From positions 248,001 through 312,000 of the forward strand of contig NC_083560.1 in the NCBI RefSeq assembly GCF_019925205.1: a stretch of DNA of 64,000 bases, read 5' to 3'. A program made the translations under genes and the position numbers. Positions 22,077 to 35,100 of the stretch are shown here, piece by piece; positions within the stretch are counted from its first letter, which is position 1, and each line of letters starts with the position of its first letter. The notes beneath the pieces are model-generated. The model was not told the DNA's origin. It did not search any database and was given only the letters and a program-made list of their open reading frames with translations. This stretch comes from Metopolophium dirhodum (taxonomy: Eukaryota > Arthropoda > Insecta > Hemiptera > Aphididae).

Positions 22077-22488
22077 TGTTGGGACTCGGTTAACTACCAG
22101 AGCGCGCCGGTTATTCCGATTTTAAAATGATCCGGTTCCGTGACACGCATGCGCAGCCCAGTGCCGGCCAACGGCCGGTTTTTCGTCGTCAATTCGTTTT
22201 ATCACGGACTCTACACGTCATGCGCTACAGGAAGAAGGCGTCCGTAGTGCCGTTGTTTTTTTGTTTTTAAATCGTCACGTGTTTTACGAGTATTGTCGCC
22301 ATTGCGCGGTATGACATATTAGTCAAGTTTATATTGTCTATCGTTGTACGTAGTTGACGTACCACATACGAGAGTCGTCTTTTTTCTCCTCAATAAGTGC
22401 GATCGCTGGTTCGTTGTGCCGTATCGTCGCGTTCGTTGTGCTGTAGCGTCGCGTTTGATGTGCCGCCTTATAGGTTCTTACACGCTCG

Positions 22489-22494
22489 AATAAA
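22489..22494 (+). terminator. Candidate poly(A) signal in the 3' LTR
   Basis: AATAAA in the tip of the hairpin at 22474-22515. A second AATAAA lies at 22906-22911. The first is preferred because GT-rich sequence follows it in the LTR and because of its structural setting, but this is inference. Confidence 0.45.
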
Positions 22495-22905
22495 CGACAT
22501 TCGCGTTGTAAGAACTTTCGATCGTATTCTCGCTCTCACATTCTACATGCTCGAACAGTAAAATTGGTGTTCGCATTATAGAAAGGGGTGAGTGATCGCA
22601 AGTTATCCTCATTAATTTCAATTCACGTGTGCGATGTTAGTCGCACTGGGCCAGTAGTGTCGCCGTCGTAGATCGTCACGTTCCCCAGTCTTCCGGTGCA
22701 GATACATCGACCCCGACCAGTACAGGACAGCAACCGACCGGCACCCAGGTCAGACGTATCATACCTTATTATTGTAATAGTTTGATAACCCAATATCACG
22801 TTCCGTGATTAATTATTATTATTTTATGTTGTTATGCGATGTGATAGGACTAACATAGCATTAAGTCTACGTTGTATTTTATTAATTATTATTCAAAGGG
22901 AGAGA

Positions 22906-22911
22906 AATAAA
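22906..22911 (+). terminator. Alternative poly(A) signal in the 3' LTR
   Basis: AATAAA in an AT-rich stretch about 115 bp before the end of the 3' LTR. If it is used rather than 22489-22494, R would extend much closer to the LTR end. Confidence 0.35.
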
Positions 22912-23027
22912 TTATACAGTCCACTATCATTATATCCTTATTTATCTTATACTAAATTAGATAGCACCCAGCCTAATATAGTCGAGTTTTCACCCGAGTT
23001 CAAGTGAACCGGAATTCGCGACAAACA

Positions 23028-23032
23028 AATTG
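23028..23032. other. Target-site duplication, right copy (AATTG)
   Basis: AATTG directly after the terminal CA of the 3' LTR, identical to 15480-15484. The satellite sequence resumes in phase behind it (GAACGTTTGACTG). Confidence 0.95.
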
Positions 23033-26000
23033 GAACGTTTGACTGAATATACGATGTCATTTAGACTATGTATTATGTAAGTATGACTTTTTTATGTCCT
23101 AAAAAACATTCCGTTTTGAAAAAATGAAAATATTATTAGTGATTTTAATGTTATAGTAATATTTTAATATGGAAATATATTTCTGGGGTAGGGAGTAGGT
23201 AATTAAGGGTAAATTTTAGACAATACTCATAAAAAATCACAACTATTTGTAAATTCTTTTTTAAGTTGAATAATTTTGGACATGTAAAAGTACTTTCCCA
23301 TTATTTTTTAAGTAGGAATTTCGTTTTCTATATAATAAGTTAATTTCTAAAAAATGTAACAATCAAAATCTATATTAAAGCATTTAACATTTGTTCAATC
23401 TAATCAGGATAAGTCGCTGATCTGTTTAGATGGGGTTTTCGCGGCAGTTTAACTTCTATTTTGGGTATTTGAATTGGAACGTTTGACTGAATATACGATG
23501 TCATTTACACTATGTATTATGTAAGTATGACTTTTTTATGTCCTAGAAAACATTCCGTTTTGAAAAAATGAAAATATTCATAGGGATTATAATGTTATAG
23601 TAATATTTTAATATGGAAATATGTTTCTTGGGTAGGGAGTAGGTAATTAAGGATACATTTTAGATAATACTCATAAAAAATCACAACTATTTGTAAAGAC
23701 TTTTTTAAATTGAATAATTTGGGACATGCAAAAGTACTTTCCCATTATTTTTTATGTAGGAATTTTGTTGTCTATATAATAAGTTAATTTCTAAAAAATG
23801 TAACAATCAAAATCTATAATTAAGCATTTAACATTTGTTCTCTCTAAACAGAATAAGTCGCTGATCTGTTTAGATGGGGTTTTCGCGGCAGTTTAACTAC
23901 TATTTTGGGTATTTGAATTGGAACGTTTGACTGAATATACGATGTCATTTACACTATGTTTTATGTAAGTATGACTTTTTTATGTCCTAGAAAATATTCC
24001 GTTTTGAAAAAATGAAAATATTATTAGTGATTTTAATGTTTTCGTAATATTTTAATATGGAAATATATTTCTGGGGTAGGGAGTAGGTAATTAAGGGTAA
24101 ATTTTAGACAATACTCATAAAAAATCACAACTATTTGTAAATTATTTTTTAAGTTGAATAATTTGGGACATGCAAAAGTACTGTCCCGTTAACTTTTAGG
24201 TAGGAATGAGGTGTCTATATGCTAAAGTAAGTTCTAAAAAATGTAACCTTCAAAATCTATATTGAAGCATTTAACATTTGTTCACTCTAATCAGAATAAG
24301 TCGCTGTTTAGATGGGTTTTTCACGGCAGTTTAACTACTGTTTTGGGTATTTGAAGTGGAACGTTTGATTGGTTATACGATGAAATTTACACAATGTATT
24401 ATGTAAGTATGACTTTTTATGTCCTAGAAAACATTCTGTTTTGAAAAAATGAAAATATAATTAGTGATTTTAATGTTATAGTAATATTTTAATATGGAAA
24501 TATATTTCTGGGGTAGGGAGTAGGTAATCAAGGGTAAATTTTAGACAATACTCATAAAAAATCACAACTATTTGTAAATTCTTTTTTAAGTTGAATAATT
24601 TGGGACATGCAAAAGTACTTTCCCATTATTTTTTAAGTAGGAATTTCGTTGTCTATATAATAAGTTAATTTATAAAAAATGTAACAATCAAAATCTATAT
24701 ATTAGCATTTAACATTTGTTCACTCTAGTCAGACTAAGTTTTTGGTCTGTGTAGATGGGTTTTTCGCAGCGGTTAAACTACTATTTTGGGTATTTGAATT
24801 GGAACGTTTGACTGAATATACGATGTCATTTAGACTATGTATTATGTAAGTATGACTTTTTTATGTCCTAAAAAACATTCCGTTTTGAAAAAATGAAAAT
24901 ATTATTAGTGATTTTAATGTTATAGTAATATTTTAATATGGAAATATATTTCTGGGGTAGGGAGTAGGTAATTAAGGGTAAATTTTAGACAATACTCATA
25001 AAAAATCACAACTATTTGTAAATTCTTTTTTAAGTTGAATAATTTTGGACATGTAAAAGTACTTTCCCATTATTTTTTAAGTAGGAATTTCGTTTTCTAT
25101 ATAATAAGTTAATTTCTAAAAAATGTAACAATCAAAATCTATATTAAAGCATTTAACATTTGTTCAATCTAATCAGGATAAGTCGCTGATCTGTTTAGAT
25201 GGGGTTTTCACGGCAGTTTAACTTTTATTTTGGGTATTTGAATTGGAACGTTTGACTGAATATACGATGTCATTTACACTATGTATTATGTAAGTATGAC
25301 TTTTTTATGTCCTAGAAAACATTCCGTTTTGAAAAAATGAAAATATTCATAGGGATTATAATGTTATAGTAATATTTTAATATGGAAATATGTTTCTTGG
25401 GTAGGGAGTAGGTAATTAAGGATACATTTTAGATAATACTCATAAAAAATCACAACTATTTGTAAAGACTTTTTTAAATTGAATAATTTGGGACATGCAA
25501 AAGTACTTTCCCATTATTTTTTATGTAGGAATTTCGTTGTCTATATAATAAGTTAATTTCTAAAAAATGTAACAATCAAAATCTATAATTAAGCATTTAA
25601 CATTTGTTCTCTCTAAACAGAATAAGTCGCTGATCTGTTTAGATGGGTTTTTCACGGCAGTTTAACTACTATTTTGGGTATTTGAATTGGAACGTTTGAT
25701 TGAATATACGATGTCATTTAGACTATGTATTATGAAAGTATGACTTTTTATGTCCTAGAAAACATTCCGTTTTGATACAATTATTATATTATTAGTGATT
25801 TTAATGTTATAGTAATATTTTAATATGGAAATATATTTCTGGGGTAGGGAGTAGGTAATTAAGGGTAAATTTTAGACAATACTCATAAAAAAACACAACT
25901 ATTTGTAAATTCTTTTTTAAGTTGAATAATTTGGGACATGCAAAAGTACTTTCCAATTATTTTTTAAGTAGGAATTTCGTTGTCTATATAATAAGTTAAT

Positions 26001-29000
26001 TTCTAAAAAATGTAAAAATCAAAATCTATATTAAAGCATTTAACATTTGTTCACTCTAATCAGAATAAGTTTCTGATCTGTTTAGATGGGTTTTTCGCGG
26101 CAGTTTAACTACTATTTTGGGTATTTGAATTGGAATTTTTGATTGGTTATACGATGACATTTACACAATGTATTATGTAAGTATGACTTTCTTATGTCCT
26201 AGAAAACATTCCGTTTTGAAAAAATGAAAATATTCATAGGGATTATAATGTTATAGTAATATTTTAATATGGAAATATGTTTCTGGGGTAGGGAGTAGGT
26301 AATTAAGGATACATTTTAGATAATACTCATAAAAAATCACAACTATTTGTAAAGACTTTTTTAAATTGAATAATAAGGACATGCAAAAGTACTGTCCCGT
26401 TAATTTTTAGGTAGAAATGAGGTGTCTATATGCTAAAGTAATTTCTAGAAAATATGACAATCAAAATGAATATTAAAGCATTTAACATTTGTTCACTCTA
26501 ATCAGAATAAGTCGCTGTTTAGATGGGTTTTTCACGGCAGTTTAACTACTATTTTGGGTATTTGAATTGGAACGTTTGACTGAATATACGATGTCATTTA
26601 GACTATGTTTTATGTAAGTATGACTTTTTTATGTCCTAGAAAATATTCCGTTTTGAAAAGATGAAAATATTATTAGAGATTTTAATGTTTTCGTAATATT
26701 TTAATATGGAAATATATTTCTGGGGTAGGGAGTAGGTAATTAAGGGTAAATTTTAGACAATACTCATAAAAAATCACAACTATTTGTAAATTCTTTTTTA
26801 AGTTGAATAATTTGGGACATGCAAAAGTACTTTCCAATTATTTTTTAAGTAGGAATTTCGTTGTCTATATAATAAGTTAATTTCTAAAAAATGTAAAAAT
26901 CAAAATCTATATTAAAGCATTTAACATTTGTTCACTCTAATCAGAATAAGTTTCTGATCTGTTTAGATGGGTTTTTCGCGGCAGTTTAACTACTATTTTG
27001 GGTATTTGAATTGGAATTTTTGATTGGTTATACGATGACATTTACACAATGTATTATGTAAGTATGACTTTCTTATGTCCTAGAAAACATTCCGTTTTGA
27101 AAAAATGAAAATATTCATAGGGATTATAATGTTATAGTAATATTTTAATATGGAAATATGTTTCTGGGGTAGGGAGTAGGTAATTAAGGATACATTTTAG
27201 ATAATACTCATAAAAAATCACAACTATTTGTAAAGACTTTTTTAAATTGAATAATAAGGACATGCAAAAGTACTGTCCCGTTAATTTTTAGGTAGAAATG
27301 AGGTGTCTATATGCTAAAGTAATTTCTAGAAAATATGACAATCAAAATGAATATTAAAGCATTTAACATTTGTTCACTCTAATCAGAATAAGTCGCTGTT
27401 TAGATGGGTTTTTCACGGCAGTTTAACTACTATTTTGGGTATTTGAATTGGAACGTTTGACTGAATATACGATGTCATTTAGACTATGTTTTATGTAAGT
27501 ATGACTTTTATATGTCCTAGAAAATATTCCGTTTTGAAAAAATGAAAATATTATTAGAGATTTTAATGTTTTCGTAATATTTTAATATGGAAATATATTT
27601 CTGGGGTAGGGAGTAGGTAATCAAGGGTAAATTTTAGACAATACTCATAAAAAATCACAACTATTTGTAAATTCTTTTTTAAGTTAAATAATTTGGGACA
27701 TGCAAAAGTACTTTCCCATTATTTTTTAAGTAGGAATTTCGTTGTCTATATAATAATTTAATTTCTAAAAAATGTAACAATCAAAATCTATATTAAAGCA
27801 TTTAACATTTGTTCACTCTAATCAGAATAAGTTTCTGATCTGTTTAGATGGGTTTTTCGCGGCAGTTTAACTACTATTTTGGGTATTTGAATTGGAATTT
27901 TTGATTGGTTATACGATGACATTTACACAATGTATTATGTAAGTATGACTTTCTTATGTCCTAGAAAACATTCTGTTTTGAAAAAAATGAAAATATAATT
28001 AGTGATTTTAATGTTATAGTAATATTTTAATATGGAAATATCTTTCTGGGGTAGGGAGTAGGTAATCAAGGGTAAATTTTAGACAATACTCATAAAAAAT
28101 CACAACTATTTGTAAATTCTTTTTTAAGTTGAATAATTTGGGACATGCAAAAGTACTTTCCCATTATTTTTTAAGTAGGAATTTCGTTGTCTATATAATA
28201 AGTTAATTTCTAAAAAATGTAACAATCAAAATCTATATATTAGCATTTAACATTTGTTCACTCTAGTCAGACTAAGTTTTTGGTCTGTGTAGATGGGTTT
28301 TTCGCAGCGGTTAAACTACTATTTTGGGTATTTGAATTGGAACGTTTGACTGAATATACGATGTCATTTAGACTATGTATTATGTAAGTATGACTTTTTT
28401 ATGTCCTAAAAAACATTCCGTTTTGAAAAAATGAAAATATTATTAGTGATTTTAATGTTATAGTAATATTTTAATATGGAAATATATTTCTGGGGTAGGG
28501 AGTAGGTAATTAAGGGTAAATTTTAGACAATACTCATAAAAAATCACAACTATTTGTAAATTCTTTTTTAAGTTGAATAATTTTGGACATGTAAATGTAC
28601 TTTCCCATTATTTTTTAAGTAGGAATTTCGTTTTCTATATAATAAGTTAATTTCTAAAAAATGTAACAATCAAAATCTATATTAAAGCATTTAACATTTG
28701 TTCAATCTAATCAGGATAAGTCGCTGATCTGTTTAGATGGGGTTTTCGCGGCAGTTTAACTTCTATTTTGGGTATTTGAATTGGAACGTTTGACTGAATA
28801 TACGATGTCATTTACACTATGTATTATGTAAGTATGACTTTTTTATGTCCTAGAAAACATTCCGTTTTGAAAAAATGAAAATATTCATAGGGATTATAAT
28901 GTTATAGTAATATTTTAATATGGAAATATGTTTCTGGGGTAGGGAGTAGGTAATTAAGGATACATTTTAGATAATACTCATAAAATATCACAACTATTTG

Positions 29001-29188
29001 TAAAGACTTTTTTAAATTGAATAATAAGAACATGCAAAAGTATTGTCCCGTTAACTTTTAGGTAGGAATGAGGTGTCTATATGCTAAAGTAATTTCTAGA
29101 AATTGTGACAATCAAAATGAATATTAAAGCATTTAACATTTGTTCACTCTAATCAGAATAAGTCGGTGATCAGTTTAGATGGGTTTTT
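23033..29188. repeat. Satellite, mixed monomers right of the retrotransposon
   Basis: The remainder of the split monomer ends at 23439. Further monomers start at 23440, 23884, 24322, 24765, 25209, 25653, 26096, 26533, 27414, 28303 and 28747, among others. A block marked by CCTAAAAAACATTCC and TTTTGGACATGT begins at 23028 and recurs at about 24797 and 28335. A longer stretch, about 24430-25470, reappears at about 27970-29000. Between these blocks lie the first 881-bp dimers (26533-27413, 27414 onward). No gene is seen. It is a recombination mosaic between the 887- and 881-bp zones. Confidence 0.88.
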
Positions 29189-32100
29189 CACGGCAGTTTA
29201 ACTACTATTTTGGGTATTTGAATTGGAACGTTTGATTGAATATACGATGTCATTTAGACTATGTTTTATGTAAGTATGAATTTTTTATGTCCTAGAAAAT
29301 ATTCCGTTTTGAAAAAATGAAAATATTATTAGAGATTTTAATGTTTTCGTAATATTTTAATATGGAAAAATATTTCTGGGGTAGGGAGTAGGTAATTAAG
29401 GGTAAATTTTAGACAATACTCATAAAAAATCACAACTATTTGTAAATTCTTTTTTAAGTTGAATAATTTGGGACATGCAAAAGTACTTTCCAATTATTTT
29501 TTAAGTAGGAATTTCGTTGTCTATATAATAAGTTAATTTCTAAAAAATGTAACAATCAAAATCTATATTAAAGCATTTAACATTTGTTCACTCTAATCAG
29601 AATAAGTTTCTGATCTGTTTAGATGGGTTTTTCGCGGCAGTTTAACTACTATTTTGGGTATTTGAATTGGAATTTTTGATTGGTTATACGATGACATTTA
29701 CACAATGTATTATGTAAGTATGACTTTCTTATGTCCTAGAAAACATTCCGTTTTGAAAAAATGAAAATATTCATAGGGATTATAATGTTATAGTAATATT
29801 TTAATATGGAAATATGTTTATGGGGTAGGGAGTAGGTAATTAAGGATACATTTTAGATAATACTCATAAAAAATCACAACTATTTGTAAAGACTTTTTTA
29901 AATTGAATAATAAGGACATGCAAAAGTACTGTCCCGTTAATTTTTAGGTAGAAATGAGGTGTCTATATGCTAAAGTAATTTCTAGAAAATATGACAATCA
30001 AAATGAATATTAAAGCATTTAACATTTGTTCACTCTAATCAGAATAAGTCGCTGTTTAGATGGGTTTTTCACGGCAGTTTAACTACTATTTTGGGTATTT
30101 GAATTGGAACGTTTGACTGAATATACGATGTCATTTAGACTATGTTTTATGTAAGTATGACTTTTATATGTCCTAGAAAATATTCCGTTTTGAAAAAATG
30201 AAAATATTATTAGAGATTTTAATGTTTTCGTAATATTTTAATATGGAAATATATTTCTGGGGTAGGGAGTAGGTAATCAAGGGTAAATTTTAGACAATAC
30301 TCATAAAAAATCACAACTATTTGTAAATTCTTTTTTAAGTTAAATAATTTGGGACATGCAAAAGTACTTTCCCATTATTTTTTAAGTAGGAATTTCGTTG
30401 TCTATATAATAATTTAATTTCTAAAAAATGTAACAATCAAAATCTATATTAAAGCATTTAACATTTGTTCACTCTAATCAGAATAAGTTTCTGATCTGTT
30501 TAGATGGGTTTTTCGCGGCAGTTTAACTACTATTTTGGGTATTTGAATTGGAATTTTTGATTGGTTATACGATGACATTTACACAATGTATTATGTAAGT
30601 ATGACTTTCTTATGTCCTAGAAAACATTCCGTTTTGAAAAAATGAAAATATTCATAGGGATTATAATGTTATAGTAATATTATAATATGGAAATATGTTT
30701 CTGGGGTAGGGAGTAGGTAATTAAGGATACATTTTAGATAATACTCATAAAAAATCACAACTATTTGTAAAGACTTTTTTAAATTGAATAATAAGGACAT
30801 GCAAAAGTACTGTCCCGTTAATTTTTAGGTAGAAATGAGGTGTCTATATGCTAAAGTAATTTCTAGAAAATATGACAATCAAAATGAATATTAAAGCATT
30901 TAACATTTGTTCACTCTAATCAGAATAAGTCGCTGTTTAGATGGGTTTTTCACGGCAGTTCAACTACTATTTTGGGTATTTGAATTGGAACGTTTGACTG
31001 AATATACCATGTTATTTAGACTATGTTTTATGTAAGTATGACTTTTTTATGTCCTAGAAAATATTCCGTTTTGAAAAAATGAAAATATTATTAGAGATTT
31101 TAATGTTTTCGTAATATTTTAATATGGAAATATATTTCTGGGGTAGGGAGTAGGTAATTAAGGGTAAATTTTAGAGAATACTCATAAAAAATCACAACTA
31201 TTTGTAAATTCTTTTTTAAGTTGAATAATTTGGGACATGCAAAAGTACTTTCCAATTATTTTTTAAGTAGGAATTTCGTTGTCTATATAATAAGTTAATT
31301 TCTAAAAAATGTAACAATCAAAATCTATATTAAAGCATTTAACATTTGTTCACTCTAATCAGAATAAGTTTCTGATCTGTTTAGATGGGTTTTTCGCGGC
31401 AGTTTAACTACTATTTTGGGTATTTGAATTGGAATTTTTGATTGGTTATACGATGACATTTACACAATGTATTATGTAAGTATGACTTTCTTATGTCCTA
31501 GAAAACATTCCGTTTTGAAAAAATGAAAATATTCATAGGGATTATAATGTTATAGTAATATTTTAATATGGAAATATGTTTCTGGGGTAGGGAGTAGGTA
31601 ATTAAGGATACATTTTAGATAATACTCATAAAAAATCACAACTATTTGTAAAGACTTTTTTAAATTGAATAATAAGGACATGCAAAAGTACTGTCCCGTT
31701 AATTTTTAGGTAGAAATGAGGTGTCTATATGCTAAAGTAATTTCTAGAAAATATGACAATCAAAATGAATATTAAAGCATTTAACATTTGTTCACTCTAA
31801 TCAGAATAAGTCGCTGTTTAGATGGGTTTTTCACGGCAGTTTAACTACTATTTTGGGTATTTGAATTGGAACGTTTGACTGAATATACGATGTCATTTAG
31901 ACTATGTTTTATGTAAGTATGACTTTTATATGTCCTAGAAAATATTCCGTTTTGAAAAAATGAAAATATTATTAGAGATTTTAATGTTTTCGTAATATTT
32001 TAATATGGAAATATATTTCTGGGGTAGGGAGTAGGTAATCAAGGGTAAATTTTAGACAATACTCATAAAAAATCACAACTATTTGTAAATTCTTTTTTAA

Positions 32101-35100
32101 GTTAAATAATTTGGGACATGCAAAAGTACTTTCCCATTATTTTTTAAGTAGGAATTTCGTTGTCTATATAATAATTTAATTTCTAAAAAATGTAACAATC
32201 AAAATCTATATTAAAGCATTTAACATTTGTTCACTCTAATCAGAATAAGTTTCTGATCTGTTTAGATGGGTTTTTCGCGGCAGTTTAACTACTATTTTGG
32301 GTATTTGAATTGGAATTTTTGATTGGTTATACGATGACATTTACACAATGTATTATGTAAGTATGACTTTCTTATGTCCTAGAAAACATTCCGTTTTGAA
32401 AAAATGAAAATATTCATAGGGATTATAATGTTATAGTAATATTATAATATGGAAATATGTTTCTGGGGTAGGGAGTAGGTAATTAAGGATACATTTTAGA
32501 TAATACTCATAAAAAATCACAACTATTTGTAAAGACTTTTTTAAATTGAATAATAAGGACATGCAAAAGTACTGTCCCGTTAATTTTTAGGTAGAAATGA
32601 GGTGTCTATATGCTAAAGTAATTTCTAGAAAATATGACAATCAAAATGAATATTAAAGCATTTAACATTTGTTCACTCTAATCAGAATAAGTCGCTGTTT
32701 AGATGGGTTTTTCACGGCAGTTCAACTACTATTTTGGGTATTTGAATTGGAACGTTTGACTGAATATACGATGTTATTTAGACTATGTTTTATGTAAGTA
32801 TGACTTTTTTATGTCCTAGAAAATATTCCGTTTTGAAAAAATGAAAATATTATTAGAGATTTTAATGTTTTCGTAATATTTTAATATGGAAATATATTTC
32901 TGGGGTAGGGAGTAGGTAATTAAGGGTAAATTTTAGAGAATACTCATAAAAAATCACAACTATTTGTAAATTCTTTTTTAAGTTGAATAATTTGGGACAT
33001 GCAAAAGTACTTTCCAATTATTTTTTAAGTAGGAATTTCGTTGTCAATATAATAAGTTAATTTCTAAAAAATGTAAAAATCAAAATCTATATTAAAGCAT
33101 TTAACATTTGTTCACTCTAATCAGAATAAGTTTCTGATCTGTTTAGATGGGTTTTTCGCGGCAGTTTAACTACTATTTTGGGTATTTGAATTGGAATTTT
33201 TGATTGGTTATACGATGACATTTACACAATGTATTATGTAAGTATGACTTTCTTATGTCCTAGAAAACATTCCGTTTTGAAAAAATGAAAATATTCATAG
33301 GGATTATAATGTTATAGTAATATTTTAATATGGAAATATGTTTCTGGGGTAGGGAGTAGGTAATTAAGGATACATTTTAGATAATACTCATAAAAAATCA
33401 CAACTATTTGTAAAGACTTTTTTAAATTGAATAATAAGGACATGCAAAAGTACTGTCCCGTTAATTTTTAGGTAGAAATGAGGTGTCTATATGCTAAAGT
33501 AATTTCTAGAAAATATGACAATCAAAATGAATATTAAAGCATTTAACATTTGTTCACTCTAATCAGAATAAGTCGCTGTTTAGATGGGTTTTTCACGGCA
33601 GTTTAACTACTATTTTGGGTATTTGAATTGGAACGTTTGACTGAATATACGATGTCATTTAGACTATGTTTTATGTAAGTATGACTTTTATATGTCCTAG
33701 AAAATATTCCGTTTTGAAAAAATGAAAATATTATTAGAGATTTTAATGTTTTCGTAATATTTTAATATGGAAAAATATTTCTGGGGTAGGGAGTAGGTAA
33801 TTAAGGGTAAATTTTAGACAATACTCATAAAAAATCACAACTATTTGTAAATTCTTTTTTAAGTTGAATAATTTGGGACATGCAAAAGTACTTTCCAATT
33901 ATTTTTTAAGTAGGAATTTCGTTGTCTATATAATAAGTTAATTTCTAAAAAATGTAACAATCAAAATCTATATTAAAGCATTTAACATTTGTTCACTCTA
34001 ATCAGAATAAGTTTCTGATCTGTTTAGATGGGTTTTTCGCGGCAGTTTAACTACTATTTTGGGTATTTGAATTGGAATTTTTGATTGGTTATACGATGAC
34101 ATTTACACAATGTATTATGTAAGTATGACTTTCTTATGTCCTAGAAAACATTCCGTTTTGAAAAAATGAAAATATTCATAGGGATTATAATGTTATAGTA
34201 ATATTTTAATATGGAAATATGTTTCTGGGGTAGGGAGTAGGTAATTAAGGATACATTTTAGATAATACTCATAAAAAATCACAACTATTTGTAAAGACTT
34301 TTTTAAATTGAATAATAAGGACATGCAAAAGTACTGTCCCGTTAATTTTTAGGTAGAAATGAGGTGTCTATATGCTAAAGTAATTTCTAGAAAATATGAC
34401 AATCAAAATGAATATTAAAGCATTTAACATTTGTTCACTCTAATCAGAATAAGTCGCTGTTTAGATGGGTTTTTCACGGCAGTTTAACTACTATTTTGGG
34501 TATTTGAATTGGAACGTTTGACTGAATATACGATGTCATTTAGACTATGTTTTATGTAAGTATGACTTTTATATGTCCTAGAAAATATTCCGTTTTGAAA
34601 AAATGAAAATATTATTAGAGATTTTAATGTTTTCGTAATATTTTAATATGGAAATATATTTCTGGGGTAGGGAGTAGGTAATCAAGGGTAAATTTTAGAC
34701 AATACTCATAAAAAATCACAACTATTTGTAAATTCTTTTTTAAGTTAAATAATTTGGGACATGCAAAAGTACTTTCCCATTATTTTTTAAGTAGGAATTT
34801 CGTTGTCTATATAATAATTTAATTTCTAAAAAATGTAACAATCAAAATCTATATTAAAGCATTTAACATTTGTTCACTCTAATCAGAATAAGTTTCTGAT
34901 CTGTTTAGATGGGTTTTTCGCGGCAGTTTAACTACTATTTTGGGTATTTGAATTGGAATTTTTGATTGGTTATACGATGACATTTACACAATGTATTATG
35001 TAAGTATGACTTTCTTATGTCCTAGAAAACATTCCGTTTTGAAAAAATGAAAATATTCATAGGGATTATAATGTTATAGTAATATTATAATATGGAAATA

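Larger units (their letters stand above)
15485..23027 (+). mobile_element. Complete BEL/Pao LTR retrotransposon
   Basis: A 7543-bp element bounded by 951-bp direct LTRs that start with TG and end with CA, flanked by a 5-bp AATTG duplication. In order it holds the 5' LTR, a tRNA-Tyr primer site, a single Gag-Pol frame, a short 3' untranslated stretch, a polypurine tract and the 3' LTR. The Gag (DUF1759), the protease with a DSGSQ active site, the reverse transcriptase with YVDD, and the integrase followed by DUF5641 place it in BEL/Pao rather than Ty1/copia or Ty3/gypsy. It is visibly more GC-rich than the satellite around it. Removing the element and one AATTG restores a single 444-bp satellite monomer, so this is a simple, clean insertion. 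There is no envelope-like frame between pol and the 3' LTR. The one LTR mismatch and the intact frame suggest a very recent insertion. Confidence 0.98.
22077..23027 (+). repeat. 3' LTR (951 bp)
   Basis: Direct copy of 15485-16435 with one difference found (C at 22349 for T at 15757). It should supply the 3' end of the transcript. Two AATAAA hexamers, at 22489-22494 (within the hairpin 22474-22515) and 22906-22911, are candidate poly(A) signals. Which one is used cannot be told from sequence. It ends ACAAACA and is followed directly by the AATTG duplication. Confidence 0.97.
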
